A DNA stretch of 64,000 bases from Asterella californica (Eukaryota; Streptophyta; Marchantiopsida; Marchantiales; Aytoniaceae), in assembly GCA_036924285.1 (NCBI GenBank), contig JAYKYS010000010.1, forward strand, positions 15,413,001-15,477,000. The letters are read 5' to 3'. Below are positions 16,714 to 29,109 of the stretch, piece after piece. The notes under the pieces are model-generated. The model did no database searches and had not been told where the DNA came from. It worked only from the letters and a program-made list of their open reading frames with translations. The first letter of the stretch is position 1. Each line of letters starts with the position of its first letter. A program made the translations under genes and the position numbers.

Positions 16714-16948
16714 TCATGGTGATCAAATTCTCTGTGTAGAATTTATCGATGACTGGATTACTTTCTTTTTTTTTATCTAGTGAGCACTGCTCCTTGGTCT
16801 CTCAGGCATTATCACTCAAGTTTCGAAGAGCACTGCTCTACCTTCCCAGGTCAGGAATTTAATAGTGAGCTTTGCTCCTATCATTCAAGTTTTTTCTCTT
16901 CTGATTTTATATCTAATTTGCTTGTTCATTTCTCTTGCTTGTTTTACG

Positions 16949-19900
16949 ATGTCTAGTTTCAATGAGTACACTGTCTCCTAGTCGAGTAAACTAGCAGGTC
17001 AAGTCAATTTCTCTATATGGAAGTTCAAATTAACTAACATCTCGTGACGAGAGAAACTCTAGGTGCTAGTAGATATTGGGTACTTTTCAACTAACGTCAG
17101 AGCTAATGAAATTGAAGAATGCAGATGTAAAGCTCTTGCACTGATCAACTTGTCCGTTCGAGACATGATCATAGAACATCTTGAGGACATCGTAGATCTT
17201 CATATTTGCTTGGCAGAAGTTAATCAAGCTTTATGGCAGCAACGACTCACCAGCATTGAAGCTTTTACTTCGAAAGAAGCTCAATTCTGTGAAGATGGAA
17301 GAGACCTCTTGAGCAAGTGACTTTCCTCAAGAATCACCTATCACGACTTGGTGAGAAAGCAGATGAGGTTGGGATAGTAGCTTCTGTGTTCAATGCATTA
17401 CCACCAAGGTCAGATCAGTTCGTTACCAGTCTCTCATCAAGAAGAAATTTTTGGATCTTGGTGCACTTTAGATCAAACTGCAACTTGAGGAACATCGGCA
17501 TAAATCAGACCCCACAAAGGAACCAGCCGACGAAGCCTTGTTCGTCAAGTTCAAGAATTTTGTGAAAGATAAGCATTCAAAGTCGGATGATGAAGACTCA
17601 AAGCGACGACAGATTTCATGCAGCAGATGTGAGATCCGTGGACACTGATCTCGTGATTGTACAATTCTTTGGGAAAACATTCTTTAGTTTCGGAGAGAAA
17701 AAGAGATAAACTTGGTCAATGAGGACAATGAAGAGAACAATACTTCAAACGTTGCACTGTTTGAGGCTGCACTAGCTTCTCTCGACATCAGTGAGCCCTG
17801 AGGAAGTAAATGTTGTTGATGATAGTTTAGAATGGTACTTAGATTCCGGAGCCGCTACTCATGTTATTAGTAATTCGGATTTGCTTATTGATTTGAAATT
17901 ACAATTAGAAATTCCAAAGTGAGATCTTCTGGAGGAAATTACCATAGCATTGCTGGTAGAGAGAAAGTTGTGTCTGGCTCAATAAAGGTCGATGACGTTC
18001 TATACGTGTTGAGGATGATAACAAATCTTTTGTCTGTTGGATCTATTGCGGATAATGAGAACATGACCATCTTCTATACTACTAAATGCTTGATTATCTA
18101 GAATACACCACAGAGGATTCTAGCCAAGGAGACTAGAGTGGGACGTGGTCTGTACAAGATGAACAACCATGCTCCGTCTCTCTTGACAGCTGAAGTCAAC
18201 TCGATGAGGATAACAATCAAGTTTTTCTGTGACACGAGCGTTTTGGTCACTTAAATTTCCTCTCTACAAAAAAGTTAGCTACTGGTATCCATTCTGTTCC
18301 ATTCATAACCACTGTCTGTACATGTTGTCTTGTAGGCAAACAACATCTAGAATGCTTTCCTCGACACAGTCTGAGTCGTGCAGATGACATTCTCAACCTA
18401 CTTCATTCAGACCTGTGCGGTCCAATGAAAACAACCTCATTGTCAGGTTCTAGATACATCATGACTATGATGGACAATTTCAGTAGAAAGACATGGGTTT
18501 TTTTTCTCAAACAAAAGGATGAAGCTTTTGAGAAGTTTTGGGTATTTCAGATCATGATAGAAAAGGAAAATGGCAAAAAATCAAACGGTTAAGGTCAAAC
18601 CGTGGTGGAGAATTTCTTTCAGCTCAGTTCTCGAAGTACCTTCAGTTATTGAGGATCCAGTGGCAACTTACTCAAGTAGGGAGTCCACGACAAAACGGTG
18701 TTGTGGAGCAGAAAAATTGTTCTTTGTTGAAATGCGCAACGAGCATGCTACTTGAAGGAGGACTACCAAAGTTTTTGTGGACCGAAGCAGTTAACACAGC
18801 TGCTTTCTTCCTAAATTGATGCCGTACACGAGCCAACTTAGGTGTTACACCAGAAGAAAACTTTATTGATAAGAAACCCAACCTCAGTTTGCTACGTATC
18901 TTTGGCTGTCCCTCTCATGCTCATATTCCCAAAGAATCTCGTAGTAAATTTGATTCTAAGTCCATATTTTGTTACCTAGTCGGTTATGATTCCCAGTCGA
19001 AAGCCTATCAACTTTATAATCCTGAGACATAGAAAATTCAAATCTCTTGAGATGTAACATTTGATGAGAGTTCTTTCCTTCCAATCTCTTCTTTTACTTC
19101 ATCACCCGTAGATCTTGACCTTTCCAAAACAGTTATTCCAAGAGAAGATTCATCTCTTGTATCCTCGCCTGCTAGTCACATTACTCTAATCTTCATCTCT
19201 CTCCGATGTGGATTCACCACATATTAATCCACCCTTACAAGAAATCACATCCTTTGGATCACCTCTTTCTAACTCTCTTCCTCAAGCTACTTAATCCATC
19301 CCTTTGTCTTCATTTTGACAAGGATTTTGCTTTTGGAAACTCACCCCTTACAAATGGTTCTCCTCCGTCAATGGTACAAATCACTATTACTCCGTCTCCA
19401 GCTGGTCTCATAAGGTCTATCCGTTTTAATTTTGGAGTCCCATCCAAGCGATACAAAATTATTGATCTTCTAGAATCGGTGACAGAGTCTCTACATTTCC
19501 ACACTGCAAGTCAGGATCATGACTAGTGTGAAACCACGGATAAAGAAATGCGATCTATTGTGGCCAATTCCACATGGAAATTTGTTCTCTTATCCCACAG
19601 TAAGAAGATGATTATTGCAAAATGGTTCTACAAAGTGAAGAGAGTTGCTGGCGGTTCGGTCAAATGTCTCAAAGCTTATGGTGTGCATGAGGCTTTGAGC
19701 AAACATAAGGTCTAGATTTCAAAGAAAATATTTGCCCTCCGAGGTCAAATGACCTATTGTATGATCAATTGTGACATATGCAGCTTTACATGGATGGAAG
19801 ATCCTACATCTAGACATTAAGACAACATTTCTTAACGGTGAATTGGACAAAGAAGTGTTTATGGGTCAACTGGAGGATTACGTCCAAAAAGATCAAGAAG

Positions 19901-20192
19901 AGAAAGTTTACTTACTCCTGAAAGCAATGTACGGACGCCCTGTGTGGATTCGCTCGTATCCACAAGGTCAAGGACTTCATCGGAGTGATGTTGACGACAA
20001 TCTCTCTTCTTGAAAGAGAATCAAGTATTGATAATCCTTATCATCTGTGTCGATGATTTACTGATAACAAGTGATCATAGTGTGAAGATTAAGTGGATCA
20101 TACAACAGCTGAAAAAAGAATTTGACAAGACTGATCTCGATGTTATAAATCATTATCTTGACATGGAGTTCTTTCACCTTCAGTGTGACATC
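16949..20192 (+). pseudogene. Ty1/copia gag-pol remnant, left part
   Basis: A copia-type polyprotein broken by many stops and frameshifts. In order: the gag start with a KLAGQVNFSIWKFKL-like motif soon after the ATG; gag fragments at 17063-17320 and 17317-17565; a CCHC knuckle near 17620-17650 with a stop inside it; an aspartic protease with YLDSGAATHVISN at about 17830-17870; the integrase core at 18400-18819 (HSDLCGPM, RGGEFLS, and a Glu in the SPRQNGVVEQK context); reverse transcriptase pieces from about 19540, including CVDDLLI near 20050. It stops abruptly where gypsy element E begins at 20193 and resumes at 54494. It is the oldest layer of the nest and is surely inactive. Confidence 0.85.
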
Positions 20193-20676
20193 TATAAGAC
20201 GAGGCTCTAGAGTGACTCAAACTCGAATGTCCTTGGAGGTGCATTCTCATACTTTATAGAGAAGGAGTACGAGATAAGGTTCAGGTCAATGCTTACCTCT
20301 CAAAATGAGCACACGAATCGCTGACGTGGTTTACATGCAGCCTTAAATCTAAAACTCCAAAACAACATCTAGAGGGTTCAAAATGAGTCAAACGAGGGCT
20401 CGTTGGAAAGCTCTCAAAGAGTACGAATCAAGACATTTAAGGTATGTCTTAAGACCTGTCTCTGATGGTCTATTTTTGGATTAAAAACATCATTTGGAGC
20501 CTCAAATTTCTTTCAGAAAGTTTTGGTAATCTTTTGACGCTCTCGTCTATTAGTAGAAGTACTCTTTTGCTGTATCTATTCTCAGACCGACTTAGACATA
20601 ACTGATTGTTATACCAAAGACTTTTATCAAACCAATTTTCATCTCTAATCGATAAATAGAACTCTATTTATTACAA
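20193..20676 (-). repeat. 3' LTR of element E
   Basis: It matches 27880-28258 plus 54383-54493 along its whole length with scattered differences. On the minus strand it starts TGTAATAAATAG and ends at a decayed TA instead of CA. The polypurine tract (minus AAAAGGGGAGG, plus-strand 20679-20689) abuts it, as expected for a 3' LTR. Divergence from the partner LTR shows an old insertion. Confidence 0.85.
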
Positions 20677-21110
20677 ACCTCCCCTTTTAGGAAGCAACGT
20701 CCTCGTTGCTCAAATGTTGTTTGAAGGTTTTCACTACGCGGGGTGCATTTGCAAAATTTGTTGCAGGTTCTCATGTTGCTTCATGTAATGGATATCTTTT
20801 TCATTTCATCAAGTAATCTATCCGTTGATGACGAGTCTCACAAACACGTTTCTTCAAGATGTGTTCTACTTCAAACTCTTCCTGATCATCGATGATTTGA
20901 GGAAGAGGTCTAGATTCTTACGAAGTTCTAAATTTCTGGGGTCGTGGTGCTCATAACAAATAGAGGTCATCAATTTACTAGTCTATTTTGAAAATCCTAT
21001 TTGATCTATTCAAAATCAAACTCGTCATGTTCATTGTCTATCACTCACAAACCGATGGACAGACTGAAAGAGCCAATCGAATAATTGAGGACATGTTACA
21101 AGCCTTTACT

Positions 21111-24100
21111 CTAGAGGAGTAATAAGGATACATGAAAAATTGGATCAATCTTCATGTGAGATGGAAGTTCGAGTTGATATGCAACTCCTCTTACTCTACG
21201 AACAACAGAGAAAGGTCCGATGAAGCGACGGTTGAATTTATGACTACCGACCAACAAAATGTTGGTTGTGGATAACCATACTCGATCACCAATCGTGAAC
21301 TCTTCATGCTGGTAGTGTCCATGAGCATATTTCTTTTGTCGATTCTGAGCAATTTGCAGTTTCATCTTAGCTTTTTCCACCCCTTGCTGAAAGAATTCAT
21401 TGATAGCATCAACTTTTGTGTTGACTGACGATGACATGTCTAATCGTATCAAGCTTGCCGGACACGATTAGGTACGTCATCGGTTCTCCGTACATGAAAT
21501 AAAAAGGAGTTTCACGAGTAGATGCATTGAGAGAGTTGTTGTAAGTAAATTCTATCAAATGAAGTAAGGTGTCTCACTTCACTTGCTCCTCTAGAGTAAA
21601 GACTTGTAACATGTTCTCAATTGTTCGATTGGCTCTTTTAGTTTGTTCATCGGTTTGTGAGTGATAGACAGTGGACATGATGAGTTTGATTTTGAATAGA
21701 TCATATAGGGTTTTTCAAAAAGACTAGTAAATTGATGACTTCTATTTGTTATGAGCACCAGAGACAGACCATGCTGATGTTCAAAAATGATGTTCAAGTA
21801 TAACTGGACAAGTTGAGGAACTGAGACGTCTTTCGTGGTTGGTAGAATGTGGATCATCTTGCTAAACTTATCTACGAAGATGACTATGAATCAAAACCAG
21901 AATTGATCATGGGTAGTTCATACACTATGTCCATACTAACATGTTCTCAATGTTTGGAAGGAATCAGAAGGGTTGAAGAAGACCGGAGGGTGCTTGATTT
22001 GTAGCCTTATTTTGTTGACATATTGCACAACTTCTAGTGTATATTGCAACATCCTCTACCATCTTGGACCAATAGAACACTCATTGGGCTGCTTCTAGTG
22101 TCTTTTCTGCTCCCATGTATCATGCAATTGTTGAATCGCGACATTCAGTTAATATGGTGGTATGTAATTTTGGATCCTCTGGGATCCATAACTTCCCCTC
22201 ATGAAATATCAATCCATGACAGTGAGTAATGGTTCTTGAATTTTTGGCTGCTACAATCTGTGCATCAGACCTTGTGCCATCGTTCAATTTTGTCCAGAAG
22301 TCAGAATTCACCTTGACTTCAGAGACTATGTTATGCATGACATGCATACAAGTTAATGCATCAGCAATTTGCTTCTTGCCCTCAACATATGTGACGGTCA
22401 TGTTGAAACACTCCATTCATTCTGTCCAAAGGATTTGTTTCTTTGAGAGATCTTTTTGCGTCCCCAAATAGACTAAAGGTTGTCTGTCTTGATCACAAAA
22501 GCCTTCTCCCTAGATTGTTCTTCCAGTGCTTCATGACGAGAACAATGACCAACTCTTCTCTTTTGGTAGTGTGGTAGTTTTGCTCTGTTGGTAACGACTT
22601 CAGTGAGAAGTATGCAATTGGATGCCAACCATCTTTCCATTCTTGCTGCAACATAGCTCCCACTGCCTTGCTTGATGCATCCATTACTAACTTCATAGGT
22701 CTCTTTTGGTCGTACCACTTGAGGATCAAAGCATGTGGTACTGCTGTCTTCAGTGCTTGAAAATCTATTTCCTGCATTGTTTCTCACATCCATTTCTTTT
22801 TTTTGCCTAACAGAGCAATTAGTGGTTGTGCAATCTTGACAAAATTCTTAACAAATTTATGATAAAATCTTTTCAATCCCAAGAAGCTCTTAAGTTGGAT
22901 CTGATCTTTTGGAGCCTTCCATTGTTGAATGACTGTTATTTTATTGCCATTACTAGTATACCTTCTGTACTCACTTTGTGTCCTAAGTAATCCACCTTTG
23001 TCTTGTCAAATTCACACTTTGAAATTTTGACGTACAATTTATTTTGGCAGAGTTCTTGGAAAACCTCTATCAAATGGTGCACATGTTCCTTCACAGTTTT
23101 GCTATAGACTAGAATGTCATCAAGAAACACAATGATTGATCTGTCTAAGTAAGGAAGGAATATGTCATTTATCAAACCCATGAAGATAGTTGGTGCATTT
23201 GTGAGACCAAATGGCATCACTAAACATTCGAAGTGATCATATATTGTTCGAAAGATAGTCTTCTTCACGTCTTCATCGACAATCCGAATCTGATTAGAAC
23301 CGTTCCGTAAGTCTAGCTTTGTGAAGTACTTTGCTCATTCAAGTTGGTCTAATAGGTCATCCATTCGAGATAATGGGTACTTATTTTTCACCGTCTGTCG
23401 ATTGAGTGTATGATAATAGCAGCACATCCGTAGACTGTTATCTTTTTTCTTCACAGAAAGAACTGGAGCTCCATATGATGACAGACTGGACTGCATAAAT
23501 GTTTTTTGCAACATCTCCTCAATTTGTCTCTTGCACTCCTCCAATTCATGTGGTGCTAGTCTGTATGGAGCTTTACAAAGAAGTGTGCTCTCTGGAATCA
23601 CCTCGATTTTGTGATCAATTCGTCATTTTGGTGGTAGCTCAGAGGAATATCATTGAGAAAGCATCCATATATTATGCTACCAAATTTGTCAAGCTTTCTG
23701 GAATCTATCCGTTGAGTTGTGCAATCGGGACCTCTCTTATTAAACCCAAAAAGCAAACATCATTATTACGTATAGCACTTGTACCTATGACATACAAAGA
23801 CATGTTTTGTCTTCGAGATCTCACTGTATTTCCGAAGATTTTCCATTGTTTGATTTTCATCACTTTTCTTCTCCAATCCACTTCAGGAATGTACTGCTCC
23901 ATCCACGGCATACCCAATATGACATCATAACGAGCTAATTCGATCACTTGCCACTCAGTATCTTCTTGATATTCACCTATCGTAAGTTTTATCTTTCAAG
24001 ATAAAGATTCAAAGATTCAATCTTCTCGGTTTGTCCATTGGATAATTCCACCTCTTCACTCTCATCATTTTTTAATTCCATTCTGAACTTCATAGCAGTC

Positions 24101-24175
24101 GATCAAGACAGAAAGTTTTTTTTTGCACCATGATCGATTAGTACTCTCACCTAGATCGCTTCCAAGACTCCATCC
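21111..24175 (-). pseudogene. element E pol remnant (protease, RT, RNase H, integrase)
   Basis: A broken Ty3/gypsy pol read on the minus strand. A retroviral-type protease with an ID-H-G box lies near 24135-24150, followed by its C-terminal half (VILGMPWMEQY) at 23705-23947. RT N-terminal part: 23335-23601 ([20 protein letters not shown]). RT catalytic part: 22936-23268, with VFLDDILVYS. RNase H fragments: 22473-22793 and 22120-22416 (YVEGKKQIADALT). Integrase core fragments: 21591-21857. Integrase C-terminal SH3-like part: 21111-21452 (GDRVWLSTTNI, GPFSVVRRV). Several stops and frameshifts separate the pieces. Non-functional. Confidence 0.85.
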
Positions 24176-24194
24176 GTGATAATCAACTACTCAT

Positions 24195-26214
24195 TATTTT
24201 TTGTCAATCTCCTTCTCCTTCCCTCGTCTTTCTTCTCTCTCCTTGAACCAGTAAGACCGCTATCGTGTCGGATATTTTGCGTGAAGTAGGATGTCCAGGA
24301 AAACGCGAGGTTCCTGGCTGTGGAGATGCTGTGTGCCAAACAGAGACAAGACAGAGAAGAACAACCACGAAAAGGAATGCTGCGATATATACCACTTTGA
24401 AAGTATGTACACTGCCGATTCTTTCTCCTAACAGCACAAAACTGAGGAACAGACCAGAGCGGTCTGTAATCTACTTCAGAAGCCCTAAAACAAACCCTTG
24501 AATCGCAACCCTAGCATGAAATCGCCAAAGCGTAGCTCAAAGCAAGAGAAACTTCTCTTTGCTAACAACCAGAGCCACAACAGTATCACGCGATCCAAAC
24601 CCAAGTCCAAACCACATCCACACACTAGCTCCTGGCTAAAGCTAGCTACCACAAGCCATACACAATCAACTAAGTCCTTAACGAACTCAAAAGGACGAAA
24701 TCTGTAGCGAAGGAACCGAAAAAGACCTATCTGGAAACTTTCTCCTTTCGCCAAACGATCTTCAAATGTTGATAGGGTCTCCTTCCCTGACTCCGTTGGC
24801 TCAAGAAACCTTCAGATCCGACTCCCGATAGTCGAGATATCGCCAATTTTCGGTCGCAGGTGACCGAACCTTCAAAAACTCCTCCCTGCGGCTTAAAACC
24901 GCTCACACCGCACAAACGGATCGTCCAAACTGATATCTGTCTTCTTTGGTAGGTAGATCTAGCTACCCTGAACCCAACAAGATTCCAAACAAGCCGTTTG
25001 GAGTTCCCTTTGCAAAACCAGTCGAGAAATTTGATCGCAGGTTGCAAAAAACTGACGTAAATCGGCTCCCTGCGGCTCAAATTCGCTCACCACACCCAAA
25101 CCAACAATCCAATTCACTTACAGTCTTCTCCTATGCGTACATGAGGACTCCCTGATCGCGTAGGCACCAAGAACGAAGAGCTTGGCTCATCGATCGCGAA
25201 GAACAATCCAATCTCAAGTCGTAGGCGATAAAAAATCTGACGCAAGCACTTCCCTGCGAACCAATTTCACTCAGAACACCCAAACCGTCTGATGAAAACT
25301 CGTATCGTCTTCAATTTCCTGAAGAACTCGTTGTTCTGATCCCGATGGATCCAAGGACAGCAAGTTTGGACTCCGGAACGGTCCGAACGGTCCAACTCTC
25401 CTTCACAGGTAACTGAAAATCTCAAATCTGCTTCCTGCGTCTCAATTTCTTCCAGAACACAACCCCCCGATCCATCTCTTCAAGAACCGTCTTAACCTGT
25501 GCGTAGCCTGCACAGATCTGAACCCGATGACACCTTGCGCGCGTGTATTGGACTTCCCAATTTTCCAAAACATCCACCGACAGGTCGCAAGAACAAGCAA
25601 GCCCCTTAAGCTGCCCCCTTGTTACAGTCTGTACGTACGAAGTTCAGTCCTGAATAATAAGAAGCAGGCCCCTTGCGTCTTTGATATAACGCCTGAAGCC
25701 CTAAATACCCAGTCAGCAAGTAACTAGGGGCTTAGCTTGATTTTACCTTCTTTCGAATTGCATAACTTCTTCTCTGGATGTCCAAACGAAATAAACAAGA
25801 TGCCCATGGAAAGCTGACAACGAGATCTATCCATCTATGCAATAAAAGTGAAGATCCGAGGTTGCGCCAAAAGCTCGTAAGCTGGGGCCTAGCTTGTTTT
25901 CTCCATCTTTCGAACCCTGTAACTTCTTCACTATGCGTCCAAACGAAGTAATCAAGATGCCCATGGGAAGCTGACAATGAGCTCTATCCACTGGTGCGAT
26001 AAAAACAAAGATCCGAAGTGGTGCCAAAAACCCATAAGCTGGAGCCTAGCTTATTTTCTCCATCTTTTGAGTCCTGTAACTTTTCCACTAGGCGTCCAAA
26101 CGAAGTAGACAAAGTGCTTATGGAAAGCTGACAAGGAGCTCTACCCATCTATGCGATGAAAATGGAGATCTGAGATTACGCCGAAAGTCCGTAAGCAGGG
26201 GCCTAGCTTGTCTT
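24195..26214. mobile_element. unclassified ~2-kb insertion between E gag and protease
   Basis: It separates the gag zinc-knuckle region of E (about 26400) from the start of its protease (about 24170), which are normally a few hundred bases apart. CTCAT occurs at both edges (24190-24194 and 26215-26219) and may be a target duplication. It has no recognisable protein. Its left part contains diverged repeats with CCCTGCG...CTCA...CACCCAAACC motifs, and its right part a clear tandem array. It could be a solo LTR or non-autonomous element of an unknown family. Confidence 0.45.
25730..26214. repeat. tandem array, about 156-bp unit, three copies
   Basis: Each unit starts with GCCTAGCTTGTTTTCTCC or a variant, at about 25731, 25889, 26045 and (partial) 26201. 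Each contains GTCCAAACGAA, AAGATGCCCATGG and AAAGCTGACAA blocks. The units differ by roughly one base in seven to ten, so the array is not new. It lies at the right end of the unclassified insertion. Confidence 0.85.
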
Positions 26215-26339
26215 CTCATGAGTGTCTTTGGAGCGACAAGCATCGAAGTTTGAATTTCAGGTAGGAGCTGGTCCACGACACAACATCGCGGGATGCATTT
26301 ACTAGTGTTCTTCATTTTCTGATGTTGTCTCGACTTCTT

Positions 26340-27480
26340 CATTTTCGTCTCTCTCGTTTAGATGATTCAGAGGCCGATGATATGGACTTAGATCACTTGA
26401 GAAGCGGGTTTGGCAATTTGCAGCTATGTGACCAAATCATCCATAGTTGTAACATTAACGTTGCTCTGATTGAGGTGCGGTATTCTTGACACCTTCTCCT
26501 CTAGGAGCTCTTTGACGTCTTCTTCTGGTCGACCTCGACGATCTCCACCTTGAAATTATCATGGTTGATAGCGGAGGTTGTCTAACTCCATAGTGTCGGT
26601 CTGTTTGCATATTGTGTTTCGGATTGATTCTGATGATTTGATGGAATCATCACTTCTTCTCCTCCTAATGCTCTAGCAATTCTCTGAGCGCAAGCATGGC
26701 TTCAAAAATCGTGCGTGGATTTTGCACCATTATCTCTTGTCGTGCTTTAAAACCTCTCTTGAAATTATCAAGAGCCTCTGCTGGACTCATAGCGGTGATT
26801 ACAACTTGCAGGTTGAGGAGCGGCTCTACATACTCTTGAAGGCTTCTCTTCTGTTTCAATCTCCACATCTAGAGCCATTTGCACAGAATCCACAGATTGA
26901 AAATTCTTTATCAGATCTTCTTGCATTACAGTCCATGTTACTGTTCTCTCTTCAGCCAACACCAGTCTCTCTCATGCATCATACCAGGTAAGAGATTTAT
27001 TGTTCAAGTATCCACACTCAAATATTCCCACTCTGTGATCAGTTATTTGCGTACTAAAAATCCGTAAATAACAATTCATTTCGAGAAATCCAATTCTCGA
27101 CTACTCTCATAAGTCATTTGTACGGTTCAATGTTACATGTCTTCTTCATCTGTAGTAACAATGTATCTTTATCATTGACTAGAGCTCTAACGATAGGTGC
27201 CACAGGTTTCTTTAGTGCAGCTTGCTCTCCCACCACTGGTACGCCTTGATACGATCCTCCACCTCTCATGTTTGTCATACTTTGACCCTCGACACTCAAC
27301 ATCGTGCTCTGCAATGCTTCGACTGTCATCTCCATCTCTTGAAACTCATTCAGCATGTCTTGCATCAATTCCTACATACCAACTCTGGGTTCGTGAGTTG
27401 CGGATCCATGATCTCTCTCTCTAATAGCACGGAAGTTTCAGATTTTTTCCTAGTATAGAGTTATGACGGCCACCCGAAAA
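26340..27480 (-). pseudogene. element E gag remnant
   Basis: Broken gag on the minus strand. Fragments at 27114-27368, 26768-26962 and 26665-26868 contain the typical capsid end (SLQEYVEPLLNLQVVITAMS, GFKARQEIMVQNPRTIFEAM). A degenerate CCHC knuckle near 26400-26445 retains GHIAANC but has lost one Cys and has a stop. It lies directly downstream of the E 5' LTR and PBS. Non-functional. Confidence 0.75.
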
Positions 27481-27866
27481 TGTTCATACACTCCAGGAGC
27501 AGATAAGTTTAGATCCATGCTCAACTAAATCAAGATATAGACGATCAAATCTCTATTGATCGCATACGTCACTACTGAAAGAATCACCGGGACTAGAGAA
27601 TTGATCACTTGATCCATGAAATTCTCACCGAAATGGTGGAAAAAGTACACTCGAAAATGCTCACGACGTAGATACATAAGCTTGATGTGAAAAGGATTCA
27701 AGAATGATAATTCCGGGGCTAGAAATCTACCTCCGTCCATAACATAGCTCTCTTATATACTTCATATACTCGAGATTAACCTTTCGACGCACTAAGAGTT
27801 TCAATTACTAGGTACCTCCATCAAAGGTCCTTCTAAGAGAGATAATATGTCTCTTAGTGTTTCCTT

Positions 27867-27878
27867 GCTCTGATACCA
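27867..27878 (-). other. primer binding site of element E (tRNA-iMet)
   Basis: The minus strand reads TGGTATCAGAGC, a perfect match to the initiator-Met tRNA 3' end as used by many plant LTR elements. It lies one base inside the 5' LTR edge at 27880. Confidence 0.9.
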
Positions 27879-27879
27879 T

Positions 27880-28258
27880 TGTAAGATAGAGCTCTAGAGT
27901 GAACTCAAACTCGAATGCCCTTCAAGGTACATTCTCCTACTTTATATAGTGAGAGAAGGAGTACATGATAAGGTTCAAACCAATGCTAACCTTCTAAAGT
28001 GAGCACACGGATCGCTGACGTGGTTTACATGCAGTCTTAGATCCGAAACTCCAAAATAACATCTAGAGAGCTCAAAATGAGCCAAACAAGGACTCGTTGG
28101 AAAGCTCTCAAACAATACGAACTAGGATATTTAAAGCATGCCTTAAGCCCTGCCTCTAGCGGCATGTTTTAAGATCAAAAACATCATTTGGACCCTCAAA
28201 TTCTTTTTAGAAAATTTTGGTTATCTTTTGGCGCTCTCGTCTATTAGTAGAAGTACTC
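27880..28258 (-). repeat. 5' LTR of element E, inner part
   Basis: Matches the 3' LTR at 20193-20676. The reading stops at ...AGTACTC where the MTase element begins and continues at 54383. The minus strand has a TATATAAA box at about 27941-27949, a likely core promoter of the element. The remainder of this LTR is 54383-54493. Confidence 0.85.
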
Positions 28259-28784
28259 TGTCGTGCGCATACACATCGCTACACAACATACATCGCTGTC
28301 AGAGGTACACCACACATACACATAACACATGGACGATGTCATACACATACACAAGTGTACCACAATCATTTTTTTTTACCACAATCTGAATACAGAGATT
28401 ACCATCTCCAACACCACAACAAGGATTACTCACAAACGGTCAAGCCAAACCCACTCTAAACGCGAAGAGAATCCGGGTTACACTCAACTAGACTATCCAC
28501 CATAGCCTGGAGCTTGAAGGCTCAACTCAAAGAACTAAGGCCTCCAAGCCCTACCTGCGAAGTTTACCCCTAGTGGGCTCTCCCCAACTCGCCCTAACGG
28601 CACTAACGGCCTTACCGGGATGCGTCACTTCGCACTCGGTCAACCTAGCCGAGGGGTCCAAACTGACGTGATAGCTGTCGGGCGCATACACATCGCTACA
28701 CAACATACATCGCTGTCAGAGGTACACCACACATACACATAACACATGGACGATGTCATACACATACACAAGTGTACCACAATC
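28259..28784 (-). repeat. 3' terminal region of the MTase element, duplicated segments
   Basis: Plus-strand order: segment A1 (28259-28368), segment B (about 28385-28675), segment A2 (28676-28784). A1 and A2 are near-identical, about 108 bases, both starting TGTCG. B is nearly identical to 54093-54377, the outer end of the 5' LTR. The minus strand has a polypurine tract (AGGGGGG at about 28785-28792) directly beside A2. So this end shares only B and the terminal TGTCG with the 1584-bp LTR at the other end. Confidence 0.75.
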
Positions 28785-28954
28785 GCCCCCCTAACTGACG
28801 GTTAGGTCCCTCTAACTTCAGATAGCTCCATATCTCAACTACGTGATACACACCTTCATGGGTGCAAGGATCAGGAGGCCGGGTGCTACATTGCCCCATC
28901 GTTAGTCGCCTGTCTGCAATCCATACCACGCAAAGATCTAATCGACTATCTCCG

Positions 28955-29109
28955 CTATATACATCGAGGACAAACCCACCGTCCAGTAGGAACTACACTG
29001 AGAGGTGGAGTCAAACATGACATGTGCCAACCTCTCGAACAACCATCACACACCAACATACGGACTGCTCCACCAGCAGACCCACACAACATACACCTCA
29101 AGCTCGCGC
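28955..29109 (-). CDS. PHD finger at the C-terminus of the MTase element polyprotein
   Basis: Read on the minus strand in the integrase frame, after skipping element A and one GCGC duplication. Cys codons at 29095, 29086, 29050 and 29041, His at 29026, Cys at 29017, 28972 and 28963 give C-x2-C-x11-C-x2-C-x4-H-x2-C-x14-C-x2-C, a canonical C4HC3 PHD zinc finger. The core reads MLVCDGCSRGWHMSC, and the conserved Trp sits two residues before the seventh ligand (WVCPRC). A stop follows directly at 28955-28957, so the finger is the natural C-terminus. PHD fingers commonly bind histone H3 tails, so it may steer the integrase to certain chromatin, as chromodomains do in chromoviruses; that function is inference. 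It is intact apart from being cut off by the insertion. Confidence 0.88.

Noticed and set aside
28259..28784. An independent TRIM element with 108-bp terminal repeats
   Set aside because: The middle segment is the same as the outer end of the MTase-element 5' LTR, and the ACTC duplication pairs 28255 with 54379, so it belongs to that element; not fully excluded.
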